Positions 28,571-37,492 of a stretch of 64,000 nt of DNA are shown one piece after another (the first letter of the stretch is position 1; each line of letters begins with the position of its first letter). The stretch is from Burkholderia sp. USMB20 (GTDB taxonomy: Bacteria > Pseudomonadota > Gammaproteobacteria > Burkholderiales > Burkholderiaceae). The position numbers were made by a program, and so were the translations under genes. The notes below the pieces were generated by a model. The model was not told where the DNA came from, made no database searches, and saw only the letters and a list, made by a program, of their open reading frames with translations. The DNA is taken from contig NZ_JTAN02000021.1 of assembly GCF_000949135.2 (NCBI RefSeq), forward strand, positions 744,001 to 808,000, read 5' to 3'.

Positions 28571-28885
28571 ATGCCAGCCATGCCAGGTTCCCGTCCCTCG
28601 ACCCGCACGGCGTTCGAGCCGCAGGCCATCGCCCCCAGCACGCACGCCACCGCGCGCGAGGCCATGCTGATGCCCTTCTTCCACTGGGGCTTCCATGCGT
28701 GGGCGATCTACGGGCTTACGGGGCTCGTGCTCGCGTACTTCGGTTTCCGCGACAACCTGCCGCTGACGCTGCGGTCCGGGCTGTATCCGATGCTGCGGGA
28801 GCGCGTGAACGGCCGGATCGGCCAAGCCGTCGACGCGTTCATCACATCGTGCGGACGCGTAGCCTCCGACGGAGTCGCACGATGA
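28571..28885 (+). pseudogene. BCCT (BetT-like) transporter fragment
   Basis: Residues encoded by roughly 28655-28845 closely match one internal stretch of BCCT choline transporters: [33 protein letters not shown] and a GRIGQAVD tail. BCCT carriers are 500-700 residues, so this is about a tenth of one. The upstream 28 residues and the last 15 do not look like BCCT. It is therefore a remnant. However, its stop overlaps the next start by four bases (ATGA) and the frame is open, so a short expressed protein cannot be excluded. The start at 28571 is arbitrary; 28580 is equally possible. Confidence 0.6.
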
Positions 28886-29193
28886 GCGGCCTGCTGCACG
28901 ATCGCACCGGCGACTTCATCGCGCTCGCGACGCTCGCGGTGCTTTACCTCGGCGGCGTCGGCCTCGCGCTGTGGCGAATCCGCACCGCCGCGCCGCGCGG
29001 CAAGGTCTACTGGATCGTTTGCATCGCGTTGCTGGCCGGCGGTGCGATCGCGATCACCGCCAACCTGTCGCCCGTGCCGAACAGCGGCGAGATGCCGCCC
29101 GGTTTCGCGCTCGGCGTCGAGGCGGTGCTGCTCGGGCTCGCGCTCGTCGCGGCGGGCTGCGCGTGGCTGATGTTGCGTGCGAGGCGCGGCTGA
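28882..29193 (+). CDS. Small three-helix membrane protein, function unknown
   Basis: This 103-residue protein has three hydrophobic segments (about residues 12-30, 42-60 and 74-97) separated by short loops, with basic ends ([16 protein letters not shown]). I do not recognise the family. Its ATG overlaps the stop of the BCCT remnant and lies in the right arm of a 9-bp inverted repeat (28845-28853, 28876-28884), so translation may be coupled or controlled by RNA folding. Confidence 0.65.
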   Translation: MSGLLHDRTGDFIALATLAVLYLGGVGLALWRIRTAAPRGKVYWIVCIALLAGGAIAITANLSPVPNSGEMPPGFALGVEAVLLGLALVAAGCAWLMLRARRG

Positions 29194-29196
29194 TAT

Positions 29197-29246
29197 CTGC
29201 CGTTTGCGCGGCGGCGCGGCCTTGCCTCGTCATGCGCAAACGGCAG
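29197..29246. terminator. Bidirectional terminator
   Basis: A perfect 13-bp inverted repeat (29197-29209 with 29234-29246) lies between the convergent small membrane protein and methyltransferase genes. The arms contain AAA/TTT runs, but no long U-tract follows. Confidence 0.65.
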
Positions 29247-29286
29247 CGTGCATGCCGAACGTCGGTCGTCCTCGCAGCCTGACGCG

Positions 29287-30135
<849 letters not shown>

Positions 30136-30317
30136 CGTCGATTCTCCTTTTTCGTCCGTATCGTTGACCGTGATCCGGACTATGCTGCTTCAAGCCGGCT
30201 TGAGGTCAAGGCCGCGACCGCTGCACGACTCGCGCGCCGGCCGGCCGTCGGACTCCGCCCTTCACATTTCTTACACTCGCGCTGCGTATCGTTGACGACT
30301 TTCCTACGGTGCCTCTC

Positions 30318-31781
30318 ATGCGACGACTCCCCCCGCGCGCACTGCTCGCGCGCTGCGCTCCGCTTGTTGCCCTCGCGGCGCTGTCCGCGTGTTCGAATCA
30401 CATCGATACGCCCGCCGATCCGGCCAGTGCCGCGATCAACCTCCAGGCCGAGTGGGTCGAGATCGGCGACGCGAACCAGGCGATCGCACGCGTGATCACG
30501 AGCTACAGCCCCGCATCCGCGAGCGATCCGCTGTGCCCGCAACTGTCCGTCGACGGCAAGCTGTCGCGCATGACGCTGCGCGCCGGCGCCGCGACCGTCG
30601 CGCAGCGTCCGACGGCGAGCGCCGCGGCCGACTCGAAACCGTCGAGCTTCCCGGTGTCGGTCTGCGAAGCGGCGCTGCCGGCCGATGCGCAAACCGCGAG
30701 CGTCGCGGGCCGCGCACTGCCGCTGCCGAAAGCGCAGCCGCAGCGCATCGCGATCATCGCCGACACCGGTTGCCGGATGAAGAAGGCCGACAACGCATGG
30801 CAGGCGTGCAACGACGCGACGGTCTGGCCGTTCGACACGATCGCGGCGAGCGTCGCGAAGCTGTCGCCGGACCTCGTGCTGCACGTCGGCGACTATCACT
30901 ACCGCGAAAACGCGTGCCCGCCCGACATCGCCGGCTGCAAGGACAGCCCGTGGGGCTATGGCTGGGATGCGTGGCAGGCCGACCTGTTCCGCCCGGCCGC
31001 GCCGCTGTTCGCGAAAGCGCCGTGGGTCGTCGTGCGCGGCAACCACGAGGAATGCGCACGGGCCGGCCAGGGCTGGTACCGCTTCCTCGATCCGCGCCCG
31101 TATTCGGCGGCCCGTTCGTGCGACGATCCGGCCAACGACGACGACGCGAACTACTCGGATCCCTATGCGGTATCGCTCGGCGGCGGCACGCAGGTGATCG
31201 TGTTCGACACCGCGAAGGTCGGCCGCAATCCGCTGAAGACGACCGACGCGCAATTCCGCATCTACCAGAAGCAGTTCCAGACGGTCGCGTCGCTCGCGTC
31301 GAAGGCCGGCATGTCGACGACGATCTTCACGAACCATCATCCGATCCTCGCGTTCGCGCCGATCGCCGGCAGCACGCCTGCGCCGGGCAACCTCGCGCTG
31401 CAGTCGGTGATGGCGAGCCTGAACGCGCAGGCGTACTACCCGCCCGGCATCCACGTCGCGCTGCACGGGCACGTGCACGACTTCCAGGCGATCAACTTCT
31501 CGTCCGGGCATCCGGCGACGATCGTGTCCGGCAACGGCGGCGACAACCTCGACGTCGCGCTGCCCGACCCGTTCCCCGCCGGCCTGACGCCGGCGCCGGG
31601 CGCCGTGATCGAACGGCTGTCGCACAACAACAGCTTCGGGTTCCTGATCATGGAGCGACGCGCGGCGCCGGCGACGGGCTGGGTGTTCCATGCGTATTCG
31701 GCGGCGGGCAAGCTGCTCGCGTCGTGCGACCAGTCGGGCAACACGCTCGCATGCGACAAGACGGGGTTCATCGCGCCGTGA
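30318..31781 (+). CDS. Lipoprotein calcineurin-like metallophosphoesterase
   Basis: This 487-residue protein has a lipoprotein signal (LVALAALSAC, lipobox LSAC), so it is probably anchored in the envelope. The metallophosphoesterase motifs appear in order: ADTG (about 148-151), LHVGDYHY, VVRGNHEEC, TNHHP and LHGHVHDF. These bind the two-metal centre. The catalysed reaction (phosphomonoesterase or diesterase) cannot be specified. The start could be the GTG at 30309 or the ATG at 30318; the latter gives the shorter signal. A 9-bp tandem repeat begins 35 bp after its stop. Confidence 0.85.
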   Translation: MRRLPPRALLARCAPLVALAALSACSNHIDTPADPASAAINLQAEWVEIGDANQAIARVITSYSPASASDPLCPQLSVDGKLSRMTLRAGAATVAQRPTASAAADSKPSSFPVSVCEAALPADAQTASVAGRALPLPKAQPQRIAIIADTGCRMKKADNAWQACNDATVWPFDTIAASVAKLSPDLVLHVGDYHYRENACPPDIAGCKDSPWGYGWDAWQADLFRPAAPLFAKAPWVVVRGNHEECARAGQGWYRFLDPRPYSAARSCDDPANDDDANYSDPYAVSLGGGTQVIVFDTAKVGRNPLKTTDAQFRIYQKQFQTVASLASKAGMSTTIFTNHHPILAFAPIAGSTPAPGNLALQSVMASLNAQAYYPPGIHVALHGHVHDFQAINFSSGHPATIVSGNGGDNLDVALPDPFPAGLTPAPGAVIERLSHNNSFGFLIMERRAAPATGWVFHAYSAAGKLLASCDQSGNTLACDKTGFIAP

Positions 31782-31815
31782 GTGATGAAGTTCGATTGCA
31801 TGGCGGTTTGATGGA

Positions 31816-31985
31816 TTCGGCGTGTTCGGCGGATTCGGTGGATTCTGCGTATTCGGCGTGTTCGGCGTGTTCGGCGTATTCGGCGTATTCGGCGTATTCG
31901 GCGTATTCGGCGTATTCGGCGTATTCGGCGTGTTCGGCGTGTTCGGCGTGTTCGGCGTGTTCGGCGTGTTCGCGTGTTCGGCGAT
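31816..31985. repeat. 9-bp tandem repeat (VNTR)
   Basis: There are seventeen consecutive 9-bp units (31816-31968) of the form TTCGGCGTR. The central six end in A and the later units in G; units 2-4 are diverged. An 8-bp unit (31969-31976, one G lost) and one more full unit follow. The 9-bp period keeps frame and contains no stop, so all frames stay open through it. It sits between the phosphoesterase and peroxidase genes. Confidence 0.9.
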
Positions 31986-33420
31986 GCGGCCGGCTGCCGG
32001 GGACGAACGGCTGGATCGCGAAGGCAGCCGATTCCTTCGGTCGCCCTCCGCCGGGCGTTCGGCGCCCGCCGCGGTTCCGGCCGCCGGCGGACGGGCGGTA
32101 CGCGCCCTTGCCGCGCGTGCTCGCCGGAGCGGCGCTCGCGGCCACGGCGCACCTGCCGAAACGACCCTGCTCCCCGGCGCGCCGCCTGCGCGCGTCGTCG
32201 GCACGATCGGCACCGGTACGCCGCAGGTGACCGACAAGGTCGACGCGGCCACCGCCCGTTTCGCGCCCGACCCGACGCTCGTTGCGCTGGGCCGCCGGAT
32301 CTTCTTCGATCCGCGGCTGTCCGAGCCGCGCGGCATGTCGTGCGCGGGCTGCCACGATCCGGGGCGCGCGTTCGCGCCGACCTTGTCGGCCGCTTCGCTC
32401 GCGGGGCCGGGCGTGCCGGAAGGCAGCCGCCACGGGCGCTTCAGCCAGCGCAACGCGCCATCGCTGCTCTACGTGCGCTACGTGCCGCGCCGCCACTTCT
32501 ACCAGGACGACGACGCGCCCGCGCCGTCGCCGTTCGGCGGCCTGTTCAGCGACGGCCGCGCGGACACGCTCGCCGAACAGATCCGCGGGCCGTTGTTCGA
32601 CCCGAACGAGATGAACAACCGGTCGCCGGCCGCGCTGCTGCGCAAGGTCGACGGCACCGAACTGTCGGGCGATCTCGCCGCGCGCTTCGGCACGTCGGTG
32701 CGGCGCGATCCCGAGCAACTGGTGCGTGCGCTCGGCTCGGCCGTCGAGGCCTATCTGCAGAGCGACGAGATGGCGCCGTTCACGTCGCGCTTCGATGCAT
32801 TCCTGCGCACGCGCAAGCCGCTCGCGCCGGCCGAGATGCGCGGCCTGGCGCTGTTCCGCAATCCCGACAAGGGCAATTGCATGAGCTGCCATACGCTGTC
32901 GGAAACGTCGAGCCGGCCGGAGCGCTCGCTCTTCACCGATTTCGGCTACGACGCGATCGCGGTGCCGCGCAACCACGCGCTGCCCGCGAACCGCGATCCG
33001 CGCCATTTCGACAACGGTCTGTGCGATACGGCTGCGCGGCTGCGCTGGCCCGAGCCGACGCAATGGTGCGGCTACCTGCGCACGCCGGGACTGCGCAACG
33101 TCGCGGTCAAGCAGACGTTCATGCACAACGGCGTGTTCACGACGCTGCGCGACGCGGTCGCGTTCTACAACACGCGCTCGACCGACCCTGGCCGCTGGTA
33201 TCACGGCGCCCGGACGTTCGACGACGTGCCGGCCGCCTATCGCGGCAACATCAACGTCAATTCGACGCCGATGAACCGCCGGCCCGGCACGCCGCCCGCG
33301 CTGACCGACGCGGAAATCGACGACATCGTCGCGTTCCTCGGCACGCTGACCGACGCACGCTACGCGAATCCCGTCCCGGCCGCCCCCCGCATCGCCCGCG
33401 CCGCCGCGCCGGCGCGTTGA
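31984..33420 (+). CDS. Di-haem cytochrome-c peroxidase (MauG/CCP-like)
   Basis: This protein has two c-type haem sites, CAGCH (residues 120-124 from this start) and CMSCH (299-303), with family segments FFDPRLSEP, FMHNGVFTTLRDAVAFYNTRS and a final DIVAFLGTLTD. Such proteins are periplasmic and reduce peroxide or oxidise protein side chains. The reading frame lacks a signal peptide: from this ATG the first 80 residues are Arg/Ala-rich. The +1 frame at about 32095-32160 encodes LPRVLAGAALAATAHL, which looks like one. Either the start is misread or there is a frameshift near 32155. The N-terminus is therefore unsure. Confidence 0.8.
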   Translation: MRPAAGDERLDREGSRFLRSPSAGRSAPAAVPAAGGRAVRALAARARRSGARGHGAPAETTLLPGAPPARVVGTIGTGTPQVTDKVDAATARFAPDPTLVALGRRIFFDPRLSEPRGMSCAGCHDPGRAFAPTLSAASLAGPGVPEGSRHGRFSQRNAPSLLYVRYVPRRHFYQDDDAPAPSPFGGLFSDGRADTLAEQIRGPLFDPNEMNNRSPAALLRKVDGTELSGDLAARFGTSVRRDPEQLVRALGSAVEAYLQSDEMAPFTSRFDAFLRTRKPLAPAEMRGLALFRNPDKGNCMSCHTLSETSSRPERSLFTDFGYDAIAVPRNHALPANRDPRHFDNGLCDTAARLRWPEPTQWCGYLRTPGLRNVAVKQTFMHNGVFTTLRDAVAFYNTRSTDPGRWYHGARTFDDVPAAYRGNINVNSTPMNRRPGTPPALTDAEIDDIVAFLGTLTDARYANPVPAAPRIARAAAPAR

Positions 33421-33454
33421 CCCTGGCCGAACGGCCAGGCGCATGCGCATCCGC

Positions 33455-33483
33455 TTGCGGTCGCCGAAAACACTGGTTATATT
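33455..33483 (+). promoter_or_regulatory. Sigma-70 promoter of the LexA-box gene
   Basis: TTGCGG (33455-33460), a 17-bp spacer, and TATATT (33478-33483). The predicted start of transcription is near 33490, at the edge of the LexA box. Confidence 0.65.
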
Positions 33484-33490
33484 TACAGCA

Positions 33491-33506
33491 CTGTATTTAT
33501 GAACAG
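33491..33506. promoter_or_regulatory. LexA (SOS) box
   Basis: CTGT-ATTTATGA-ACAG matches the CTGT-N8-ACAG consensus exactly, with the usual AT-rich centre. It lies directly downstream of the -10, where bound LexA would block transcription. Confidence 0.85.
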
Positions 33507-33517
33507 TGAGGTGCGCG

Positions 33518-33793
33518 ATGGAACATCTGGTCCGTATCGTCAACGACACCGATCGCCAAGTGCTGGCATGGCTGCGTGCGCAGGTGGGCGACGCCCGCGT
33601 CGAGCGTGCGGCGCGCCAGCTCGGGCATACGCGAAAGCCCTTTCCGTCGGCGGTATGCCGGTATCTGGGCATGAGCGCGCCGGCCACGCTGCGCCCGGCG
33701 GAGCGGCCGCGTGCCGCACGCGACTTCTCGGTCGGAGATCGCTATCTGTCGCTGATCCGTCAGCACCTCGCCGCGCATGCGGTCAGCCGATGA
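33518..33793 (+). CDS. Small SOS-regulated protein of unknown function
   Basis: This 91-residue basic protein has no family I recognise. It begins MEHLVRIVNDTDRQVLAWLRAQVGD, predicted mostly helical, and contains RQLGHTRKPFPSAVCRYLGM, which could be a DNA-binding helix pair. No signal peptide or membrane segment is seen. The ATG follows a GTGAGG site 6-11 bp upstream. The LexA box and matched promoter upstream make it a likely member of the DNA-damage response. It stands alone, convergent with a MocR regulator. Confidence 0.75.
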   Translation: MEHLVRIVNDTDRQVLAWLRAQVGDARVERAARQLGHTRKPFPSAVCRYLGMSAPATLRPAERPRAARDFSVGDRYLSLIRQHLAAHAVSR

Positions 33794-33937
33794 AATCGCC
33801 GAAATCGTATCGTCGGCGCGTCGCCGCGCGGCGGCCGGCCGCGGAGAATGCGGCGAGCCGGATCGGCCGGCCCGTGCTCTCGTCACGACCGCCGAGCCCG
33901 GTAGCCAACGCGCCAGCCCGGCCGACACGCGCCCTGC

Positions 33938-35422
33938 TCACGCAGCGGCCGCCGCGTCGCGTATCAACTGGCCGAGCGTTTCGATTGCCGCTTCATGTGC
34001 CGTGTCGAACACCCGCGTGCAGGCAAGCCGGATATACGCGTCAAAGCGGTCGGAATTCGAGAAGATCGCGCCTGGCGCGATCCTTACCCCGCGTGCGAGC
34101 GCGGCATCGAACAAGGCTTCGGAACGCACGCCGTCGGGCAGCGCGATCCACAGCAGCATGCCGCCGGGCGGCCGGTTCATCCGCGTGCCGGCGGGAAAAT
34201 GGCGCGCGATCGCATCGATCGTCACATCGCGCTGCACGCGAAGCTGTTCGCGAAACCGGTGCAGGTGGCGGTCGAACGCACCCGAGCCGACGAATTCGGC
34301 CGCGACGGCCTGCAGCAACGCGGCGTTGTGCCGGCTTTGCGCGAACTTGAGCATCTTCACGCGCGCGTGCCAGCGGCCCGCGCTCATCCAGCCGAGCCGC
34401 ATTCCGGGCGCCAGCACCTTGTTGAGCGACGGGCAATAGATCACCGTGCCGTCGCGATCCCATGCCTTCACGGGTTTCACCGCGTGCGGCGCTTCCACGA
34501 GTTCGCGATACGGCTCGTCCTCGATCACGGCCACGCCGTGACGCGAGCACAGCGCGACCAGCGCGGCCTTGCGTTCGTCGGGCATCACGCTGCCGAGCGG
34601 GTTCTGCAGATTCGGCACGACGACCACGGCCCGAATATCCGGGTACGCGGACAGCGCCACGTCGAGCGCTTCGATCGACAACCCGGTCGTGGGGCTGGCC
34701 GGAATCTCGAGCGCGCGCAGGCCGAGGCTTTCGAGCAGCTGGATCAAGCCGAAAAAGGCCGGCGATTCGATCGCGATCGTGTCGCCGGGGCGCGCCACCG
34801 CGCGCAACGCGAGATTCACGGCATCGACGCCGCCGCTCGTCGACATCACGTCGTCCGGCGACACGGTCACGCCGTACGACAGCGCGCGTTTGGCCATCGT
34901 TTGCCGGAATTCGGCCGAACCGCCAACCGGCCCCGCGTCGGTCAGCAGCGTCGGCTTGCGCCGTAGCAGCCGGATCGCCAGCGCCTGCAGGCGCTCGGCC
35001 GGGTACAGCGTCGCCAGCGCGGATGCGCCACCGAGATTCAGCGCGTCGGGCGTCGCATTCGCGCGATCGATCACGCGCGACACGCGTTCGTGCAGCCCCG
35101 CGAACGGCGGCTCGACGCTCAGCGGCTGCCCGTCGCTTTCCGGCAGCGTGTCGAGCGCGGCCGCCGCGCGCCGGCGCACGAAGTAGCCCGAGCGCGGCCT
35201 GGCTTCGCACCAGCCCGTGTCCTCGAGCCGCCGGAAGGCCTGGGTCGCGGTCGACAGGCTCACGCCGTGCTGCGCCATGAACGCACGCACGGACGGCATC
35301 CGGTCGCCGGGCGACAGCGTGCCGGCCGCGATGATGCGGCGGTAATGCTCGGCGAGCCGTTCGTAAAGCGGCTCGCCGGCCATCGGCAAAGTCATGCGGG
35401 AGGGATCGGTGATGGGCGTCAT
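33938..35422 (-). CDS. MocR/PdxR-type regulator (GntR HTH fused to aminotransferase)
   Basis: This 494-residue fusion has an N-terminal GntR winged helix (LYERLAEHYRRIIAAGTLSPGDRMPSVRAFMAQHGVSLSTATQAFRRLEDTG, about residues 16-70) and a class I aminotransferase fold. The PLP lysine is visible in CPSLNKVLAPGMRLGW. MocR proteins use PLP or a PLP-amino-acid adduct as signal. I start at the ATG at 35422; 35431 and 35482 are possible. It is divergent from a DUF2917 gene, with an inverted repeat between them as likely operator. Confidence 0.88.
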   Translation of the reverse strand: MTPITDPSRMTLPMAGEPLYERLAEHYRRIIAAGTLSPGDRMPSVRAFMAQHGVSLSTATQAFRRLEDTGWCEARPRSGYFVRRRAAAALDTLPESDGQPLSVEPPFAGLHERVSRVIDRANATPDALNLGGASALATLYPAERLQALAIRLLRRKPTLLTDAGPVGGSAEFRQTMAKRALSYGVTVSPDDVMSTSGGVDAVNLALRAVARPGDTIAIESPAFFGLIQLLESLGLRALEIPASPTTGLSIEALDVALSAYPDIRAVVVVPNLQNPLGSVMPDERKAALVALCSRHGVAVIEDEPYRELVEAPHAVKPVKAWDRDGTVIYCPSLNKVLAPGMRLGWMSAGRWHARVKMLKFAQSRHNAALLQAVAAEFVGSGAFDRHLHRFREQLRVQRDVTIDAIARHFPAGTRMNRPPGGMLLWIALPDGVRSEALFDAALARGVRIAPGAIFSNSDRFDAYIRLACTRVFDTAHEAAIETLGQLIRDAAAAA

Positions 35423-35461
35423 GCGGGCCATCCTGCCCGCGCGCCCGGGCGCACGCCAGAT

Positions 35462-35542
35462 ACAGATTCCGGGGAAACCCACCGATACAGCAACATGAAA
35501 TCGCCGTCTGCACCGTAACAGATCCCCGTCCCCTGAATCTGT
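35462..35542. promoter_or_regulatory. Inverted repeat between mocR and the DUF2917 gene
   Basis: ACAGATTCCGGGG (35462-35474) and CCCCTGAATCTGT (35530-35542) match as inverted 13-mers with one difference. A partial third copy, ACAGATCCCC, lies near 35518-35527. MocR regulators bind spaced repeats in such divergent gaps. Confidence 0.55.
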
Positions 35543-35625
35543 CCTGCCCGCACGCGTTTCCTTAACCTGATTGCACGCCGTCGCCCTGCCATCGCCGGGC
35601 CGCGCAACCGGGAAAAGGACACGCC

Positions 35626-35976
35626 ATGCGGACGCACGACATCCGGCTCGACGCCGGGCAAAGCCACTTTGCGTGGTTCGACAAGGGCAGCCGCGTCATC
35701 GTGCTCGACGGCGCGCTCGCGGTCACGTTACGTCACGGCGGGCTCGACTGGCTGCCCGATGCGCCGCAATACGTTCGCCGCGTGCTCGACGAAGGCGAAT
35801 GCCTGACAATCGAGACGGCCGGTCACGTGGCATTGTCCGCCAGCGGCGCCGGGCCGGTTGCCGCGACCGTCGCGGCGCCCGTGGCCAGGCCCGGCGTGTT
35901 CGCGGTGTGGCGTGCGTGGCTGCAGCGGGCGTCCGCGCGGCTGCTCGGCGAGCGGCATGTGCGCGAGCAGTCCTGA
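35626..35976 (+). CDS. DUF2917 domain protein
   Basis: This 116-residue protein has the DUF2917 pattern: an N-terminal half of short beta strands (LDAGQSHFAWFDKGSRVIVLDGALAVTLR, then LDEGECLTI) resembling a small cupin-like barrel, and a basic helical C-terminus. No function is known. An AAAAGGA ribosome site precedes the ATG. It is divergent from the MocR gene, and pairs of this kind are common, so MocR probably controls it. Confidence 0.8.
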   Translation: MRTHDIRLDAGQSHFAWFDKGSRVIVLDGALAVTLRHGGLDWLPDAPQYVRRVLDEGECLTIETAGHVALSASGAGPVAATVAAPVARPGVFAVWRAWLQRASARLLGERHVREQS

Positions 35977-35982
35977 CGCGGC

Positions 35983-36215
35983 GGCTACATGCCGTCGCCG
36001 GTGTCGCCACGCGATCACCGTGTCGCTCCACCCGGCGACGAATTCGAGCCCGGCCGCGCGACGGCTACACACCGTCGCCGTTGTCGCCGCACGATCACCG
36101 TGTCGCCACCCGGCGACGAATTCGAGCCCGACCGCGCGACGCCTACACGCCGTCGCCGTTGTCGCCGCACGATCACCGTGTCGCTCCCCGGCGACGAATT
36201 CCAGCCCTGCCGGCG
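35983..36215. repeat. Three tandem ~78-bp direct repeats
   Basis: Units start at 35983 (80 bp), 36063 (78 bp) and 36141 (about 75 bp, decaying at the end). Each holds the blocks CGATCACCGTGTCGC and GGCGACGAATTC with GTCGCC/GGCGAC inverted pairs. They are contiguous, without unique spacers, and fill the gap between two convergent genes. The remaining bases to 36272 hold nothing recognisable. Confidence 0.85.
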
Positions 36216-36272
36216 CCCTCGCCGGGCCGATTCGGCCACGCCGACAACCTCGGCCGCAGCAGCCGCGCGTTG

Positions 36273-36695
36273 CTACCGCACCTTCCGCGCGCGCTCGATC
36301 CATTCGAACAATGCCATCCCGGCCAGCATCGCGCCGACGAACGCGATGCCCTTCACCGACCCGAGCCCGATCGACACGATCGCCGGCCCCGGGCAGAACC
36401 CGGCAAGCCCCCAGCCGATGCCGAACACGGCGCTGCCGGCGACGAGGCGCACGGTAATCGTCCGCACGGCCGGCCACTGGATCGGCAGGCCGAGCAACGA
36501 CCGCGTCCGGTGCTTCGCCCATGCGAACGCGAACACGGCGACGCCGATCGCGCCGGCCATCACGAATGCGAGCGACGGATCCCAGCGGCCGGCCAGGTCG
36601 AGAAAGCCGAGTACCTTCTGCGGGTTGGCCATCCCCGACACGATGAGGCCGACGCCGAACACCAGCCCCGCGAGAAACGCGAATCCTGCCTGCAT
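36273..36695 (-). CDS. YeeE/YedE half-transporter, second half
   Basis: This 140-residue protein has about four hydrophobic segments and the YeeE/YedE (sulfur transport) signature NPQKVLGFLDLAGRWDPSLAFVMAGA, plus GWGLAGFCPGPAIVSIG, whose Cys is conserved in the family. Full-length YeeE proteins (about 350 residues) take up thiosulfate; here the function is split over two adjacent genes. It starts one base after the stop of the first half, so the two are co-translated. Confidence 0.87.
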   Translation of the reverse strand: MQAGFAFLAGLVFGVGLIVSGMANPQKVLGFLDLAGRWDPSLAFVMAGAIGVAVFAFAWAKHRTRSLLGLPIQWPAVRTITVRLVAGSAVFGIGWGLAGFCPGPAIVSIGLGSVKGIAFVGAMLAGMALFEWIERARKVR

Positions 36696-36696
36696 G

Positions 36697-37131
36697 TCAG
36701 CCCCCGAGCACGTGCCGTTGCACGAATACGGTCGCGAAGCCCGCGACCATGAAGACCGCCGTCGCGACGATCGAGCGCGTCGCGCCGCGCGACAGCCCGC
36801 AGACGCCGTGACCGCTCGTGCATCCGCCCGCATAGCGCGTGCCGATCCCGACCAGCAGGCCGGCCGCCAGCAACTCGCCCCAGCCTGCATCGACCTGCGG
36901 CGTCACGGCGGCACCGGCGACACGCATCAGCAGCGGCGCGGCGATCAGCCCGGCGACGAACGCGGCACGCCAGCCGCGCTCCGCCGCACCGGCCGTAAAC
37001 AGGCTGCCGACGATACCGCTGATTCCGGCGATCCGCCCGTTGAACGCCATGAGCCACGCGGCCGCAAGCCCGATCAGCACGCCACCGGCAAGCGACAGCC
37101 ACGGCGTGAAATGAAGCGCATCAAGCTGCAT
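36697..37131 (-). CDS. YeeE/YedE half-transporter, first half
   Basis: This 144-residue membrane protein has about four hydrophobic segments and the motif RYAGGCTSGHGVCGLSRGATRSIVATAVFM, with two conserved Cys residues (GGC and GVCG) thought to pass sulfur species through the membrane. It overlaps the end of the ArsR-type regulator by 11 bases and precedes the second half, forming a three-gene operon. Transport of thiosulfate or a related sulfur compound is inferred from the family. Confidence 0.87.
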   Translation of the reverse strand: MQLDALHFTPWLSLAGGVLIGLAAAWLMAFNGRIAGISGIVGSLFTAGAAERGWRAAFVAGLIAAPLLMRVAGAAVTPQVDAGWGELLAAGLLVGIGTRYAGGCTSGHGVCGLSRGATRSIVATAVFMVAGFATVFVQRHVLGG

Positions 37132-37471
37132 CGCGCGTCCCCTTCGCTGCCGGGCCGCAGAACTGTTCGTACAGCACGCCCATCACCGCGATCGCAGCCG
37201 GGCTGTCGAGCGAGTAGTGGATGTTCTTGCCTTCGCGGCGCGTGCGGACGAGCGCGTTGTCCCGCAACACGCCGAGCTGCTGCGACAGAGTCGGCTGGCG
37301 AATATCCAGCCGCGCCTCGAGATCGCTCACGCAGCGTTCGCCCTGCGACAGTTCGCACAGCAGCAGCAGCCGGTCGGGATTGGACAGCACCTTGAGCAGC
37401 GCGCACGCCGATTCGGCGGCGGCGCGCATCTGATCGGGCTCGGGCAGCCCGGTGGAAGGGTCGGCGTTCAT
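37121..37471 (-). CDS. ArsR-family persulfide sensor (BigR/SqrR/YgaV type)
   Basis: This 116-residue winged-helix repressor has the recognition region SDLEARLDIRQPTLSQQLGVLRDNALV. Cys39 (LLLLCELS) and Cys105 (EQFCGP) are 66 residues apart, the same spacing as the redox pair of SqrR and BigR that forms a persulfide-dependent bridge. It lacks an obvious metal site. It leads the operon with the two YeeE/YedE halves, which fits a role in sensing sulfide or persulfide and derepressing sulfur transport. The operator is probably the AT-rich dyad at 37493-37532. Confidence 0.85.
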   Translation of the reverse strand: MNADPSTGLPEPDQMRAAAESACALLKVLSNPDRLLLLCELSQGERCVSDLEARLDIRQPTLSQQLGVLRDNALVRTRREGKNIHYSLDSPAAIAVMGVLYEQFCGPAAKGTRDAA

Positions 37472-37492
37472 GAGGGCGATCGCATTCGATTA

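Noticed and set aside
31822-31983. Repeat translated as a (FGV)n or (SAY)n leader of the peroxidase
   Set aside because: The 9-bp period keeps every frame open, so openness is no evidence of coding; no signal peptide or family match results.
35983-36215. CRISPR-like array
   Set aside because: The ~78-bp units are contiguous with no unique spacers, and no cas genes are near.
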